Source: Bacillus sp. ISL-45 (GTDB lineage Bacteria > Bacillota > Bacilli > Bacillales > Cytobacillaceae). From it: 64,000 bases of DNA. The DNA lies in assembly GCF_018613195.1 (NCBI RefSeq), contig NZ_JAGGQQ010000011.1:248001-312000 (forward strand), in the 5' to 3' direction. The stretch's first letter is position 1, and every line of letters begins with the position of its first letter. Below the pieces are notes generated by a model. That model was given only the letters and a program-made list of their open reading frames with translations, made no database searches and had not been told where the DNA came from. Shown in pieces: positions 8,869-17,974 of this stretch. The position numbers were made by a program, and so were the translations under genes.

Positions 8869-9003
8869 ATGAGCAATAAAAGAAAAAAGGATCCATCGAC
8901 AATAGGGTTGAATTCATCCCAGGTTGAAGGGCAGGGGACAACGGTGAGTGAGACAGGCAGCAGAACCGCTGCTTCTTCAAGAAAGAAACAGAAAAAAGAT
9001 TAA
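8869..9003 (+). CDS. YuzL-like small basic protein
   Basis: A 44-residue lysine/serine-rich protein beginning MSNKRKKDPSTIGLNSS and ending RKKQKKD, with SQVEGQGTT in the middle. This resembles the small YuzL family of Bacillus and, more loosely, minor small acid-soluble spore proteins. A GTGGAGGGG ribosome site precedes the ATG, and a bidirectional terminator follows at 9034. It could be spore-associated; function unknown. Confidence 0.65.
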   Translation: MSNKRKKDPSTIGLNSSQVEGQGTTVSETGSRTAASSRKKQKKD

Positions 9004-9033
9004 GAAAGTTAATGTCCAAGCTTTAAAACAGAG

Positions 9034-9060
9034 AAACCCTCGGGAAATTCCCGAGGGTTT
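9034..9060. terminator. Bidirectional terminator between the YuzL-like gene and ykpA
   Basis: Stem AAACCCTCGGGAA/TTCCCGAGGGTTT with a minimal loop lies between convergent genes; weak T runs follow on both strands. Confidence 0.75.
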
Positions 9061-9063
9061 ATA

Positions 9064-10683
<1,620 letters not shown>

Positions 10684-10987
10684 TTATTTAGTAGCCTCCA
10701 TTAATATATATCCCAAAGATTATAACATGTTTAAATGCTATGAGCGAATGAATGGAACATTTTTTTGTTTAATGGTGTTTTTATAGGGAACAAAATGGGA
10801 AAAGGCGAGTGTAGTAATTAATGAGAAAATTTGTTTCTTATTTATCAAAATGTATCCTTAGTGTCTATTGGGAAATATGCGATTATTTTTTATAGCTATT
10901 GTCAATTTTTTTGCTCATTTTCACACATATTTCATATTTTTCATGTAAAATAATATTAGATAAAGATGGTAAAAGGAGTTTTTGAAA
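10684..10987. other. AT-rich divergent promoter region
   Basis: Roughly 300 bp between the divergent ykpA gene and a small ORF. It is strongly AT-rich and must hold promoters for both. No gene, conserved RNA or clear terminator is seen. Confidence 0.5.
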
Positions 10988-11125
10988 ATGGCTAAAAAGC
11001 AGCTGGTTGATTTTGTTAACCGTCTAAAGGAATCAGGGATAAAAGTCAGCTTCACTAAGCCAAAATCAGAATTTTTTTCCCTGCAAAAAACAGAGAAACA
11101 TCCCACAACAGTGAATTCGCATTAA
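10988..11125 (+). CDS. Small hypothetical protein
   Basis: A 45-residue basic protein (MAKKQLVDFVNRLKESGI at the N terminus, HPTTVNSH at the end). An AAAGGAG ribosome site lies eight to nine bases upstream of the ATG. The N-terminal part is predicted to be amphipathic helix. I do not recognise the family. Confidence 0.55.
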   Translation: MAKKQLVDFVNRLKESGIKVSFTKPKSEFFSLQKTEKHPTTVNSH

Positions 11126-11219
11126 GAGATAGGCGTGCTTATCATTATACAGATTCGGCCTTCAAGAAGTATTAAGACAGATATAATGAAAAGTAAACAA
11201 TTAAACTAAATTGAACAGC

Positions 11220-11250
11220 AAAAAAAGCGGTGCATTCAACCGCTTTTTTT
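11220..11250. terminator. Bidirectional terminator between small ORF and sco gene
   Basis: Stem AGCGGT/ACCGCT flanked by a 7-A run on the left and a 7-T run on the right, so it works on both strands. Confidence 0.8.
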
Positions 11251-11255
11251 GTGTG

Positions 11256-11855
11256 CTATAACTCATCCATTATATCTTCGAAAACTTCATCTTTATTGAA
11301 ATCTTCCCCCATCGGGAATTTTTTTATGAATTTATTGTTTTTATCAATCAGGTAAGTAAATGTACTATGGACATAGAACCCGTTCCCTGGATCACGATAC
11401 TGGAACTGGAATGTATCGGCAACCTGTTTGATTTTCTGTTGCTCTTCTAAAATGTCGGCTGGATCGCCTGTCAAGAAAATCCAATTCCCATCATTTTCAA
11501 GTCCGAAATTGTCCATGTATTTTCTTAAAACTTCAGGGGTATCCCGGTACGGGTCAATTGTAACAGTAACAAACTGAACTTCCTTACCATATACTCCTTC
11601 TTCGTTCAAGTCTTTGCGCAGCAGGTTCATTTTTTGTGTTGTCGTTGGGCAGATATCAGGACAATGAGTATAGATGAATTCCACAAGTTTGATGGTCTCT
11701 GTTTCTTCTCCAAAAGTATAGTGTTCTTCATCCATGGTTACGAGCGTGATGTCCTCTGGAATCTGTGCATTGGCATCCCTGATTAGAAAGAATGAAATTC
11801 CCGATGTAATGCCTATTAATACAATTAGTGAACTGATAAGATAGATTTTTTTCAT
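11256..11855 (-). CDS. Sco1/SenC-family copper chaperone (YpmQ type)
   Basis: A 199-residue membrane-anchored thioredoxin-fold protein of the Sco family, which delivers copper to the CuA site of cytochrome c oxidase outside the membrane. It has one N-terminal membrane helix (about residues 5-25, without a lipobox), the copper motif Cys65-PDI-Cys69 and the third ligand His163 (YVHSTFTYLID). GNWIFLTGDP is also typical. The ATG follows GGGGGAGG. B. subtilis YpmQ is the nearest family member I know. Confidence 0.88.
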   Translation of the reverse strand: MKKIYLISSLIVLIGITSGISFFLIRDANAQIPEDITLVTMDEEHYTFGEETETIKLVEFIYTHCPDICPTTTQKMNLLRKDLNEEGVYGKEVQFVTVTIDPYRDTPEVLRKYMDNFGLENDGNWIFLTGDPADILEEQQKIKQVADTFQFQYRDPGNGFYVHSTFTYLIDKNNKFIKKFPMGEDFNKDEVFEDIMDEL

Positions 11856-12043
11856 AACACAATCCTCCCCCTTATAAAGATATAAAAAATATGAGGAAAA
11901 TCATATGGACATTGTGTGAACTATGTTTAATATGGCACTTTCAAAAATAAATAAGTGAATATTCTTGAAATGTGATGAATGAGATTTATAATGAAATGTA
12001 AAAACATTTTCAATGTCTATGGGAATACAAAGGGGAATAAAAC

Positions 12044-12442
12044 TTGAAAGCTGATAAAATTTTAAAATACCTATTGCAAATTGCAGGGTTGATCCTGATT
12101 AATAAAACTGGTTTTTATATTGTAGAGTTTTTCGAACTGCGTATTCCAGGGAATGTTTTAGGAATGATCCTTCTTTCCGTGCTGTTATGGACGAGGGTAG
12201 TCCGGCTTGAATGGTTTGAAGGCGCGGCGGATTTTCTCGTCAGGCATCTATCTTTCTTTTTTGTACCGATTTCAGTTGGTTTGATGACTCTCGGGGGAAT
12301 TATCGCAGAAAATGGGATTCAACTTGCGGTTATTTTAGTTTTGAGCGCTATTGTAGGCATGGTGTTTGCGGGAGGCACTTCACATGTCCTGGTAAAGCGA
12401 AAAGGGGGGGAGAAAGCTGGGAACTCTGCTCACGATCTTTAG
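12044..12442 (+). CDS. lrgA: CidA/LrgA family holin-like protein
   Basis: A 132-residue membrane protein with about four helices and the CidA/LrgA stretches ELRIPGNVLGMILL and FFFVPISVGLM. These proteins form holin-like complexes with LrgB partners that affect autolysis and, in some species, pyruvate uptake. It starts at TTG after AAAGGGGAATAA. The C terminus is charged (KRKGGEKAGNSAHDL) and its coding sequence contains the ribosome site of the downstream lrgB. CidA and LrgA cannot be told apart from sequence here. Confidence 0.85.
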   Translation: MKADKILKYLLQIAGLILINKTGFYIVEFFELRIPGNVLGMILLSVLLWTRVVRLEWFEGAADFLVRHLSFFFVPISVGLMTLGGIIAENGIQLAVILVLSAIVGMVFAGGTSHVLVKRKGGEKAGNSAHDL

Positions 12443-13103
12443 TATTCTCATAACATTGCTTGCATACCTTCTCGCCAGGAAGGCTGCTGGCAAATATCCA
12501 TCTCCGCTGACTTCCCCGGTATTTTTGAGTACAGCGATTGTAATTACCGTGCTGCTGTTGCTGAACATATCTTATAAGGATTATGAACCAGCAAGTGAGA
12601 TTATGACCTATTTTCTGGGACCTGCTACTGTGGCATTAGCAGTACCATTATATCGCCAAAGAAAAGTCATTTCTGCTTACGCAGTTCCGGCTTTGTCCGG
12701 TCTGATTTCAGGTATCGTCTCGACCATACTCTCAGCTGTGTTCATAGCTTATTTGCTTAACTTATCGGATTTGATCCTAGTTTCTTTGACAATCAAGTCT
12801 ATTACAATACCTGTAGCTTCAGAGGTTGCCAGGATCATCGGGGCAGACTCAATTTTGGTTGCTGCGTTCGTCATGATTACAGGCATGCTTGGGGCGATGA
12901 TTGGCCCGTTTCTTATGAACATCATGAAAATCGATGACCCTTTTTCAAGAGGGTTAGCCATCGGAACCATTGCTCACGGAATTGGAACAGCAGAAGCCGC
13001 CAGGGAAGGAGAGCTGCAGGGCGCAGTTTCAGGTGCAGCAATGGGAATGGCCGCTATAATAACTTCGTTGTTCCTGCCAATAATTCTCCCGGTATTTTTG
13101 TAA
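12417..13103 (+). CDS. lrgB: LrgB/CidB family membrane protein
   Basis: An LrgB-type protein with about six membrane helices and the family motifs KSITIPVASEVARIIG and GIGTAEAAREGELQGAVSG. A TTG at 12456 gives 215 residues but has no ribosome site. Extending the frame upstream adds GTLLTIFSILIT, typical N-terminal LrgB sequence, back to a CTG at 12417 with GGGGGGAG four bases before it. That start gives 228 residues, the usual family length, and a 26-bp overlap with lrgA. I chose it although CTG is rare. Confidence 0.8.
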   Translation: MGTLLTIFSILITLLAYLLARKAAGKYPSPLTSPVFLSTAIVITVLLLLNISYKDYEPASEIMTYFLGPATVALAVPLYRQRKVISAYAVPALSGLISGIVSTILSAVFIAYLLNLSDLILVSLTIKSITIPVASEVARIIGADSILVAAFVMITGMLGAMIGPFLMNIMKIDDPFSRGLAIGTIAHGIGTAEAAREGELQGAVSGAAMGMAAIITSLFLPIILPVFL

Positions 13104-13114
13104 GGATGCATATG

Positions 13115-13144
13115 AAAAAGGAAACCTCCTCTGGTTTCCTTTTT
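13115..13144. terminator. Bidirectional terminator between lrgB and fnr
   Basis: 12-bp stem AAAAAGGAAACC/GGTTTCCTTTTT with a 6-nt loop lies between convergent genes. Confidence 0.85.
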
Positions 13145-13149
13145 CACAT

Positions 13150-13851
13150 TTATTCAATATTGCAATACTCGATTGGACAATTTTCACAGTCGATTTGTTG
13201 TTTTAAGTAGTTCAGGTTATGGATGATAATTCTTTTCTTGTGTATCGAGATGATTCCTTCATCCCGCAGTTCACCGAGCATGCGGCTGACGCTTTCCCGC
13301 GCGGTTCCACAGTAGTTAGCTAAATCCTGGTTCGTGATTGGTACATTAATGTGGATGCCATCCTCCTGTTTAGTGCCATAACTATTGCTTAGCCTGATCA
13401 ATGTAGAATACAACGCTCCTTTTTTGCCGTTCAAGACAAGATCGCGAAATTTAGTGATGGTTCTTCGAATATGGTCATTCATCCACTTAAGGAATTGGTA
13501 CGCAAGCTGGCTGTTATTGAATAATATTTGTTCCAGATTTTCAATATTAACAGCTGCTGCTTCACCATCTTCAACTACTCGTGCATTGAATAAGTATCTT
13601 GGGCCTGCTGTAAAGAGAGTTAGCTCACCTACAATGTCGTTTTTTTTACATAATCTTAAATACAATTCTTTTCCTTCGGCGTTCATTTTCGAGATTTGTA
13701 CCTTGCCAGACAGAATAACATACATCTCCTTTGCTTCCTGCCCCTCGCGGAATAAAAAAGTTCCTTTCTTGAATTTAATGTTTTTTTCGGATGCTTTTAT
13801 TAATTCGCTCATCTCATAAGTAAGGCTATTTTGATTTTCCTGGCTGGCCAC
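13150..13851 (-). CDS. fnr: Anaerobic regulator Fnr (Bacillus type)
   Basis: A 233-residue Crp/Fnr-family regulator with an N-terminal cyclic-nucleotide-type beta barrel, dimer helix and C-terminal winged helix (NQDLANYCGTARESVSRML). It lacks the N-terminal cysteines of E. coli FNR but ends in Cys222-x2-Cys225-x4-Cys230, the same spacing as the C-terminal cluster that ligates [4Fe-4S] in B. subtilis Fnr. It should activate anaerobic genes when oxygen is absent, by binding TGTGA-N6-TCACA boxes. It starts at GTG with GGTGGAG five bases upstream. A 12-bp inverted repeat lies in its promoter region. Confidence 0.9.
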   Translation of the reverse strand: MASQENQNSLTYEMSELIKASEKNIKFKKGTFLFREGQEAKEMYVILSGKVQISKMNAEGKELYLRLCKKNDIVGELTLFTAGPRYLFNARVVEDGEAAAVNIENLEQILFNNSQLAYQFLKWMNDHIRRTITKFRDLVLNGKKGALYSTLIRLSNSYGTKQEDGIHINVPITNQDLANYCGTARESVSRMLGELRDEGIISIHKKRIIIHNLNYLKQQIDCENCPIEYCNIE

Positions 13852-13903
13852 GCAATCTCCACCTTTTCCGTCCGTTGTTTAAACCTAATTTAAAATGAAA
13901 TAT

Positions 13904-13956
13904 AAACAATAGGTCAATAGAGAAAATGTGAACAATCTTTTTTGGACCTATTGTTT
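13904..13956. repeat. Inverted repeat in the fnr upstream region
   Basis: AAACAATAGGTC (13904-13915) and its perfect complement GACCTATTGTTT (13945-13956) flank 29 bp containing ATGTGAACAATC. It lies about 55-105 bp upstream of the fnr start and has no T run matching fnr transcription; an operator or cruciform is possible. Confidence 0.55.
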
Positions 13957-14023
13957 CTATATTTATAACTTAATTGGATAAATGTGGTTGACTATCCTGA
14001 TGAAATGGAAGTATTCTATTGTA

Positions 14024-14238
14024 GAAGAAAATTTTTTTATATTTGGGAGTATGTTTTATGTTAGGTGCCGTTCTTAACTAAACCGTTAATTTCATACGGT
14101 CAATCCGGATTTTTTAATAGGCCTGCAATGGGTTTATTTAACTATGCGCGGGATTGAATGTTAAGAACAATGAACATAGTAAAGCATGCTTGATATCCGT
14201 AAGCAGAAGCTGTGTCTTTGTACACAGCTTTTTCTTTT
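14024..14238 (+). ncRNA. Candidate structured RNA with terminator, upstream of the mutS2-like gene
   Basis: A promoter candidate TTGACT (13988), 18 bp, TATTCT (14012) would start a transcript near 14024. It can fold into a closing helix GTTCTTAAC/GTTAAGAAC (14070-14078 with 14160-14168) that encloses a hairpin ACCGT/ACGGT and a helix CAATCC/GGATTG. A hairpin TGCTT/AAGCA follows, then an intrinsic terminator AAGCTGTGT/ACACAGCTT with a T run at 14207-14238. There is no ORF with a ribosome site. I do not recognise it as any named riboswitch; it may be a free sRNA or a regulatory leader. Confidence 0.5.
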
Positions 14239-14247
14239 GGAAAGGAG

Positions 14248-14320
14248 TGCCTGCAGCCGTGTCTGCGAGGCATTTTAGAAGCCGCTGTGGACTTGTTCCA
14301 TAGCGGCTTTTTATATTTTT
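14248..14320 (+). terminator. Hairpin plus second terminator in the leader of the mutS2-like gene
   Basis: TGCCTGCAG/CTGCGAGGCA (14248-14272) is followed by AAGCCGCTGTGG/CCATAGCGGCTT and a T-rich tail (14279-14320), immediately before the AAAGGAGG site of the gene. A terminator this close to a start suggests attenuation or readthrough control. Confidence 0.7.
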
Positions 14321-14336
14321 AAAGGAGGAAACTAAC

Positions 14337-16265
14337 TTGAACGAACAAACATTTACAGTTCTTGGTTACGACAAAATAAAGGGTGAAATCGCTGGATTTG
14401 CTTTAACTGAATCAGGCCGAATAAAAGTAACGGAAATGCAGCCTTCCGCCAATCTGAAGCAGATCACATCATGGCAGGAGGAAGTTTATGAAGCAGTTGA
14501 AATTCTCAGGATTAGTACCAGTGTTCCGATCCACGGTCTTGAAGGGATGGAAACAGTTCTTAAGGGATTTAACAAAGGAATCCCGCTTCGGACAGAGCAA
14601 CTGGCGCTGCTGCTTTCCTTCCTGGAAACCTGCAATAAGATCCGCCGTTTCATGAAGGATAAGGAGTTTGCCGCTCCAAGAGTTTCTCAATATGTCCAGG
14701 GAATCGAAGAACTGCCTGAACTTGCTGCTGAGATACAAAGGTGTATTCGGAACGGCCAGATTGATGATTACGCATCTAGGGAACTATTGAGGGTCCGGAA
14801 ACAAATAGGAATCCAGGGAGAACGTTTAAAAGAGAGGCTTAACCAGTTGTTGAAATCTGCAAAAATAAAACCACTTCTTCAAGAAGCTGTTATCAGCCAA
14901 AGAAACGGAAGGTATGTTGTTCCTGTAAAGAAGGAATATCGCGGCAAGGTAAGAGGAGCGGTCCTTGATATATCGGCATCAGGCTCAACTCTTTTTATCG
15001 AACCAGAAGAAATTGGCTCATTCCAGGACCAGATGGAGTGGCTTTATTTAGACGAGCAAGCCGAAGTGGAGAAAGTACTGTTTGCCTTGACTGGTCTGGT
15101 TGAGGGAAAAGAGAAAGAAATCCGGATGGCCATGGAGACGATGGTTCACTATGACTTCCTGTTTGCAAAAGCAAAATATTGCAGGTCTATTGACGCAAAA
15201 AAAGTTGCAATTATTGATGACCCTGTCATTTTATTCAATCAAGCGCGCCATCCGCTGCTTGGTGAAAAAGCGGTTCCATTGAATATTGAAATTGGAACAG
15301 ATTATCATGCTCTTGTCATTACCGGACCGAATACAGGCGGGAAAACCGTATCCATCAAGACAGCGGGGCTGCTTTCACTAATGGCACAAAGCGGACTGCT
15401 TCTGCCGGTAAGCGGGGGGAGCACTGCGGGAATTTTTCATAAAGTGCTTGTCGATATAGGAGATGGGCAAAGCATCGAGCAAAATCTGAGCACCTTCAGT
15501 TCCAGGATTGTCAATATAAAAGAGATCTTGAAGGACGCCAATGACAAGTCACTTATCCTTCTTGATGAGCTGGGCTCAGGGACTGACCCGGGAGAAGGGA
15601 TGGGACTAGCTACAGCCATCCTTGAGAGCCTGAACAATAAGGGGGCGACTATATTTGCGACAACGCATTACAGCGAGATTAAAGACTTCGCTGACAATCA
15701 TGAGGATTTCATGAATGGTTCAATGGAATTTAATCTTGATACACTTAAGCCTACTTATCGTCTGCGGATCGGAAAGGGTGGGGAAAGCCAGGCTTTTGCA
15801 ATTGCGCTAAAACTGGGCATTCACCCCAAGCTGCTTGAACGGGCTCATGAAATAACCTACAAAGCAGAGCATGATTACACTTCGTTATTTGTGGATGATC
15901 CTGCTGCCTTGATAGAAAGAGAGCAGCAAATCACAGCAAACAGACATAAAAGACAGAAGTCTTCCAAGGTTTCAAAGAAGCAAGTGATAAAATTTGAAAT
16001 GGGTGATAGTGTTCATGTATTAAACACTGGGGAACTGGGCGTTATTTATAGTGGACCAGACATTCAGGGGAATTACCTCGTCCAGGTCAGGGAGCGAAAA
16101 GTCGAGGTGAATCATAAACGCCTAAAGCTGAACTTGCCTGCGTCTCAGCTTTATCCGGAAGACTATGATTTCAATATTATTTTTGAGTCCAAAGAGAACC
16201 GGAAGCTGTTGAACAGAATGGATAAAAAACATATCGAAGAAAGTGTTATACGTGAAGATACTTGA
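14337..16265 (+). CDS. MutS2-like ATPase lacking the Smr nuclease domain
   Basis: A 642-residue protein of the MutS2 branch: N-terminal MutS core/lever region, clamp, and a C-terminal ABC-type ATPase with Walker A GPNTGGKT (330-337), Walker B LILLDELGSGTDPGEG and the following TTHYSEIKDF. Full MutS2 proteins such as the B. subtilis one are about 785 residues with a C-terminal Smr nuclease; here the protein ends soon after the ATPase and a short basic region, so it is a short paralogue. MutS2 proteins act on recombination intermediates or collided ribosomes. It starts at TTG after AAAGGAGG, downstream of two tandem terminators. Confidence 0.85.
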   Translation: MNEQTFTVLGYDKIKGEIAGFALTESGRIKVTEMQPSANLKQITSWQEEVYEAVEILRISTSVPIHGLEGMETVLKGFNKGIPLRTEQLALLLSFLETCNKIRRFMKDKEFAAPRVSQYVQGIEELPELAAEIQRCIRNGQIDDYASRELLRVRKQIGIQGERLKERLNQLLKSAKIKPLLQEAVISQRNGRYVVPVKKEYRGKVRGAVLDISASGSTLFIEPEEIGSFQDQMEWLYLDEQAEVEKVLFALTGLVEGKEKEIRMAMETMVHYDFLFAKAKYCRSIDAKKVAIIDDPVILFNQARHPLLGEKAVPLNIEIGTDYHALVITGPNTGGKTVSIKTAGLLSLMAQSGLLLPVSGGSTAGIFHKVLVDIGDGQSIEQNLSTFSSRIVNIKEILKDANDKSLILLDELGSGTDPGEGMGLATAILESLNNKGATIFATTHYSEIKDFADNHEDFMNGSMEFNLDTLKPTYRLRIGKGGESQAFAIALKLGIHPKLLERAHEITYKAEHDYTSLFVDDPAALIEREQQITANRHKRQKSSKVSKKQVIKFEMGDSVHVLNTGELGVIYSGPDIQGNYLVQVRERKVEVNHKRLKLNLPASQLYPEDYDFNIIFESKENRKLLNRMDKKHIEESVIREDT

Positions 16266-16299
16266 ATCCAACCGGGGGAATTTATATATAGACTCCGCT

Positions 16300-16330
16300 A
16301 AAAGGGCCTTTTTAACAGAAGGGCTCTTTT
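16300..16330 (+). terminator. Intrinsic terminator of the mutS2-like gene
   Basis: AAAAGGGCC/GGGCTCTTTT stem (one wobble pair) with an 11-12-nt loop. Confidence 0.7.
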
Positions 16331-16443
16331 AACGTTAGCACAATTCTGGTATAAGGATAGATTATGCCAAACACCTAAGGGGTTTCCCCTATTCATTTAT
16401 AGGGTTAAAAGCCTGCTCTTCAAAGAAACCCTCTATAATGCAA

Positions 16444-16458
16444 ATGAAAACGCTTCGA
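16444..16458. promoter_or_regulatory. cre-like CcpA site upstream of the FNT channel
   Basis: ATGAAAACGCTTCGA fits the cre consensus WTGNAANCGNWNNCW with one mismatch, about 115 bp before the start codon. Catabolite control is inferred. Confidence 0.45.
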
Positions 16459-16537
16459 AAATGGACATAAACAGTTCATGGTGTTAGCTATTAACAAACT
16501 CTGATTTCGGGTTTAAGATTAATCTATCAGTAAAAAA

Positions 16538-16553
16538 TGTGACTTTATTCACA
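16538..16553. promoter_or_regulatory. Fnr/Rex-type palindrome before the FNT channel
   Basis: TGTGACTTTATTCACA is a perfect TGTGA-N6-TCACA Fnr/Crp box and also matches the Rex consensus at 11 of 14 positions. It ends 18 bp before the start codon, too close for Fnr activation from -41.5, so a repressor position (Rex, or Fnr as repressor) is more likely. Confidence 0.55.
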
Positions 16554-16571
16554 TATAGAGGAGTCTTAACA

Positions 16572-17408
16572 ATGAGTGAACAGCCAATGAAACTAGCCAT
16601 CAACACTGCATTAAAAAAGAAAGAGTATCTCAGTGAATCAAAGGGTAAGTACCTCATGCGTGCAGCGCTTGCTGGTGTGTATATCGGCTTTGGCATCATG
16701 GTCTCTTACCGGTTGGGTGAATATTTTTTTGATGCTCATTCAGCAGCAACACCTATCGCCAGCTCGATCTTCTTCGGATTGGCACTTGTCCTGATTTTGT
16801 ACGGCGGTGGAGAACTGTTCACAAGCAACACAATGATGATGACAATCAGCTCTTTGAAAAAAGTAACGACGTGGAAGGATACCATAGAAAACTGGATAGC
16901 ATGTTATTCCGGAAATCTAATTGGAGCATTTTTCTTTGGCATTCTAGTCATGCTGTCGGGAATATTTTTATCACCAGAAAAAACACAATATATGATGGAA
17001 ACTGTAAGCATGAAAATGAATACACCGGCTTATCAATTGTTCTTTCGTGCTATCCTGTGCAATTGGCTTGTTTGCCTTGCTGTATGGGTTCCATTTAGTA
17101 TAAAAGGAGATGGAGCAAAAATCGGAGTCATAATGCTTTTGGTCTTTGCTTTTGTTGTCTCAGGATTCGAGCACAGTGTGGCAAACATGGTCCTCTTTTC
17201 GATTGCGCTTCTCGTACCGCATCCTGAAACAATCAGTATTGCCGGCAGTTTGTACAACCTCGTGCCTGTAACCTTGGGAAATATAATAGGCGGAGGCTTT
17301 TTCGTTGGCACTCTCTATGTATACCTTAATGCGAAAGGGACGGCGAAAGAGGAAAGCCACACTGCAGACCGGACAGTATATCGACAAAATGCCTTAAAGC
17401 GAATGTAA
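16572..17408 (+). CDS. Formate/nitrite transporter family channel
   Basis: A 278-residue FNT-family channel protein with about six membrane helices; family members form pentamers that pass formate, nitrite or hydrosulfide. Typical segments are ALAGVYIGFGIMVSYRLG, GGGELFTSNTMMM and the second-half CNWLVCLAVW and SGFEHSVANMVLFSI. The frame is open further upstream, but the ATG at 16572 has GAGGAG eight bases before it. With pflB and two formate dehydrogenases nearby, formate is the likely substrate, although family sequence alone does not exclude nitrite. Confidence 0.88.
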   Translation: MSEQPMKLAINTALKKKEYLSESKGKYLMRAALAGVYIGFGIMVSYRLGEYFFDAHSAATPIASSIFFGLALVLILYGGGELFTSNTMMMTISSLKKVTTWKDTIENWIACYSGNLIGAFFFGILVMLSGIFLSPEKTQYMMETVSMKMNTPAYQLFFRAILCNWLVCLAVWVPFSIKGDGAKIGVIMLLVFAFVVSGFEHSVANMVLFSIALLVPHPETISIAGSLYNLVPVTLGNIIGGGFFVGTLYVYLNAKGTAKEESHTADRTVYRQNALKRM

Positions 17409-17417
17409 AAACAATAA

Positions 17418-17447
17418 AAAATCCGCGGAGCTGTCCGTGGATTTTTT
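17418..17447 (+). terminator. Intrinsic terminator of the FNT gene
   Basis: AAATCCGCGG/CCGTGGATTT stem with one wobble and a T run. Confidence 0.8.
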
Positions 17448-17596
17448 GTTTTCGCTTTTCGCTTTTCGCTGCATTGACAGTTCAATTTAAGCATATTCAT
17501 GCAGTCTTATTCCTCTTGGCTTGGGGCCTATACGGATATGTGATTTGAAGTGCCTGAAGTGAGGTTTACAGAAAGAGCCTATGCTTAAGCAGCCTA

Positions 17597-17767
17597 TCAA
17601 CCTTTAAAGGAATTCAGAATCCACTCTCCAACAACTCCGCCTAAATAAACTCCTACAATTCCAAGTACACCTGCAAGAACTGGAGGTGCTGGAAGAGGAA
17701 GCTTCAGGAATTTAAAAAGGATACCTACTACTAAACCAGCAACTAAGCTTAAGATGATTTCTTTCAT
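17597..17767 (-). CDS. XapX domain protein (small membrane protein)
   Basis: A 56-residue protein of two hydrophobic helices with the XapX/DUF1427 pattern KLPLPAPPVLAGVLGIVGVY. GAGGCGGTG precedes the ATG. The family is widespread and of unknown function. It is too short for usual ORF cut-offs. Confidence 0.8.
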   Translation of the reverse strand: MKEIILSLVAGLVVGILFKFLKLPLPAPPVLAGVLGIVGVYLGGVVGEWILNSFKG

Positions 17768-17974
17768 GTTTTCACCGCCTCTTTTGGCAAGATGGTTAAT
17801 GAATTTTTACAGTGAGCAGACGTCTGATCACATAGCAACATTATTTTAACATGAGGTTGATGAAATGAAAACGCTTTATTCATTCTTTTATAATGCATGA
17901 AACAAAATGATCTATTCTTATATTAAAATAGTGGTAAAATATAACTCAATAACGCGTCAGTACGGAGGATACAA

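Noticed and set aside
14070-14238. 6S RNA, T-box or a known riboswitch
   Set aside because: None of the conserved cores that I know (T-box TGGNACC, THI box, S box and others) is present, and the fold is not the long single rod of 6S RNA.
17448-17472. TTTTCGC triplet repeat
   Set aside because: Short simple repeat directly after a terminator; no sign of function.
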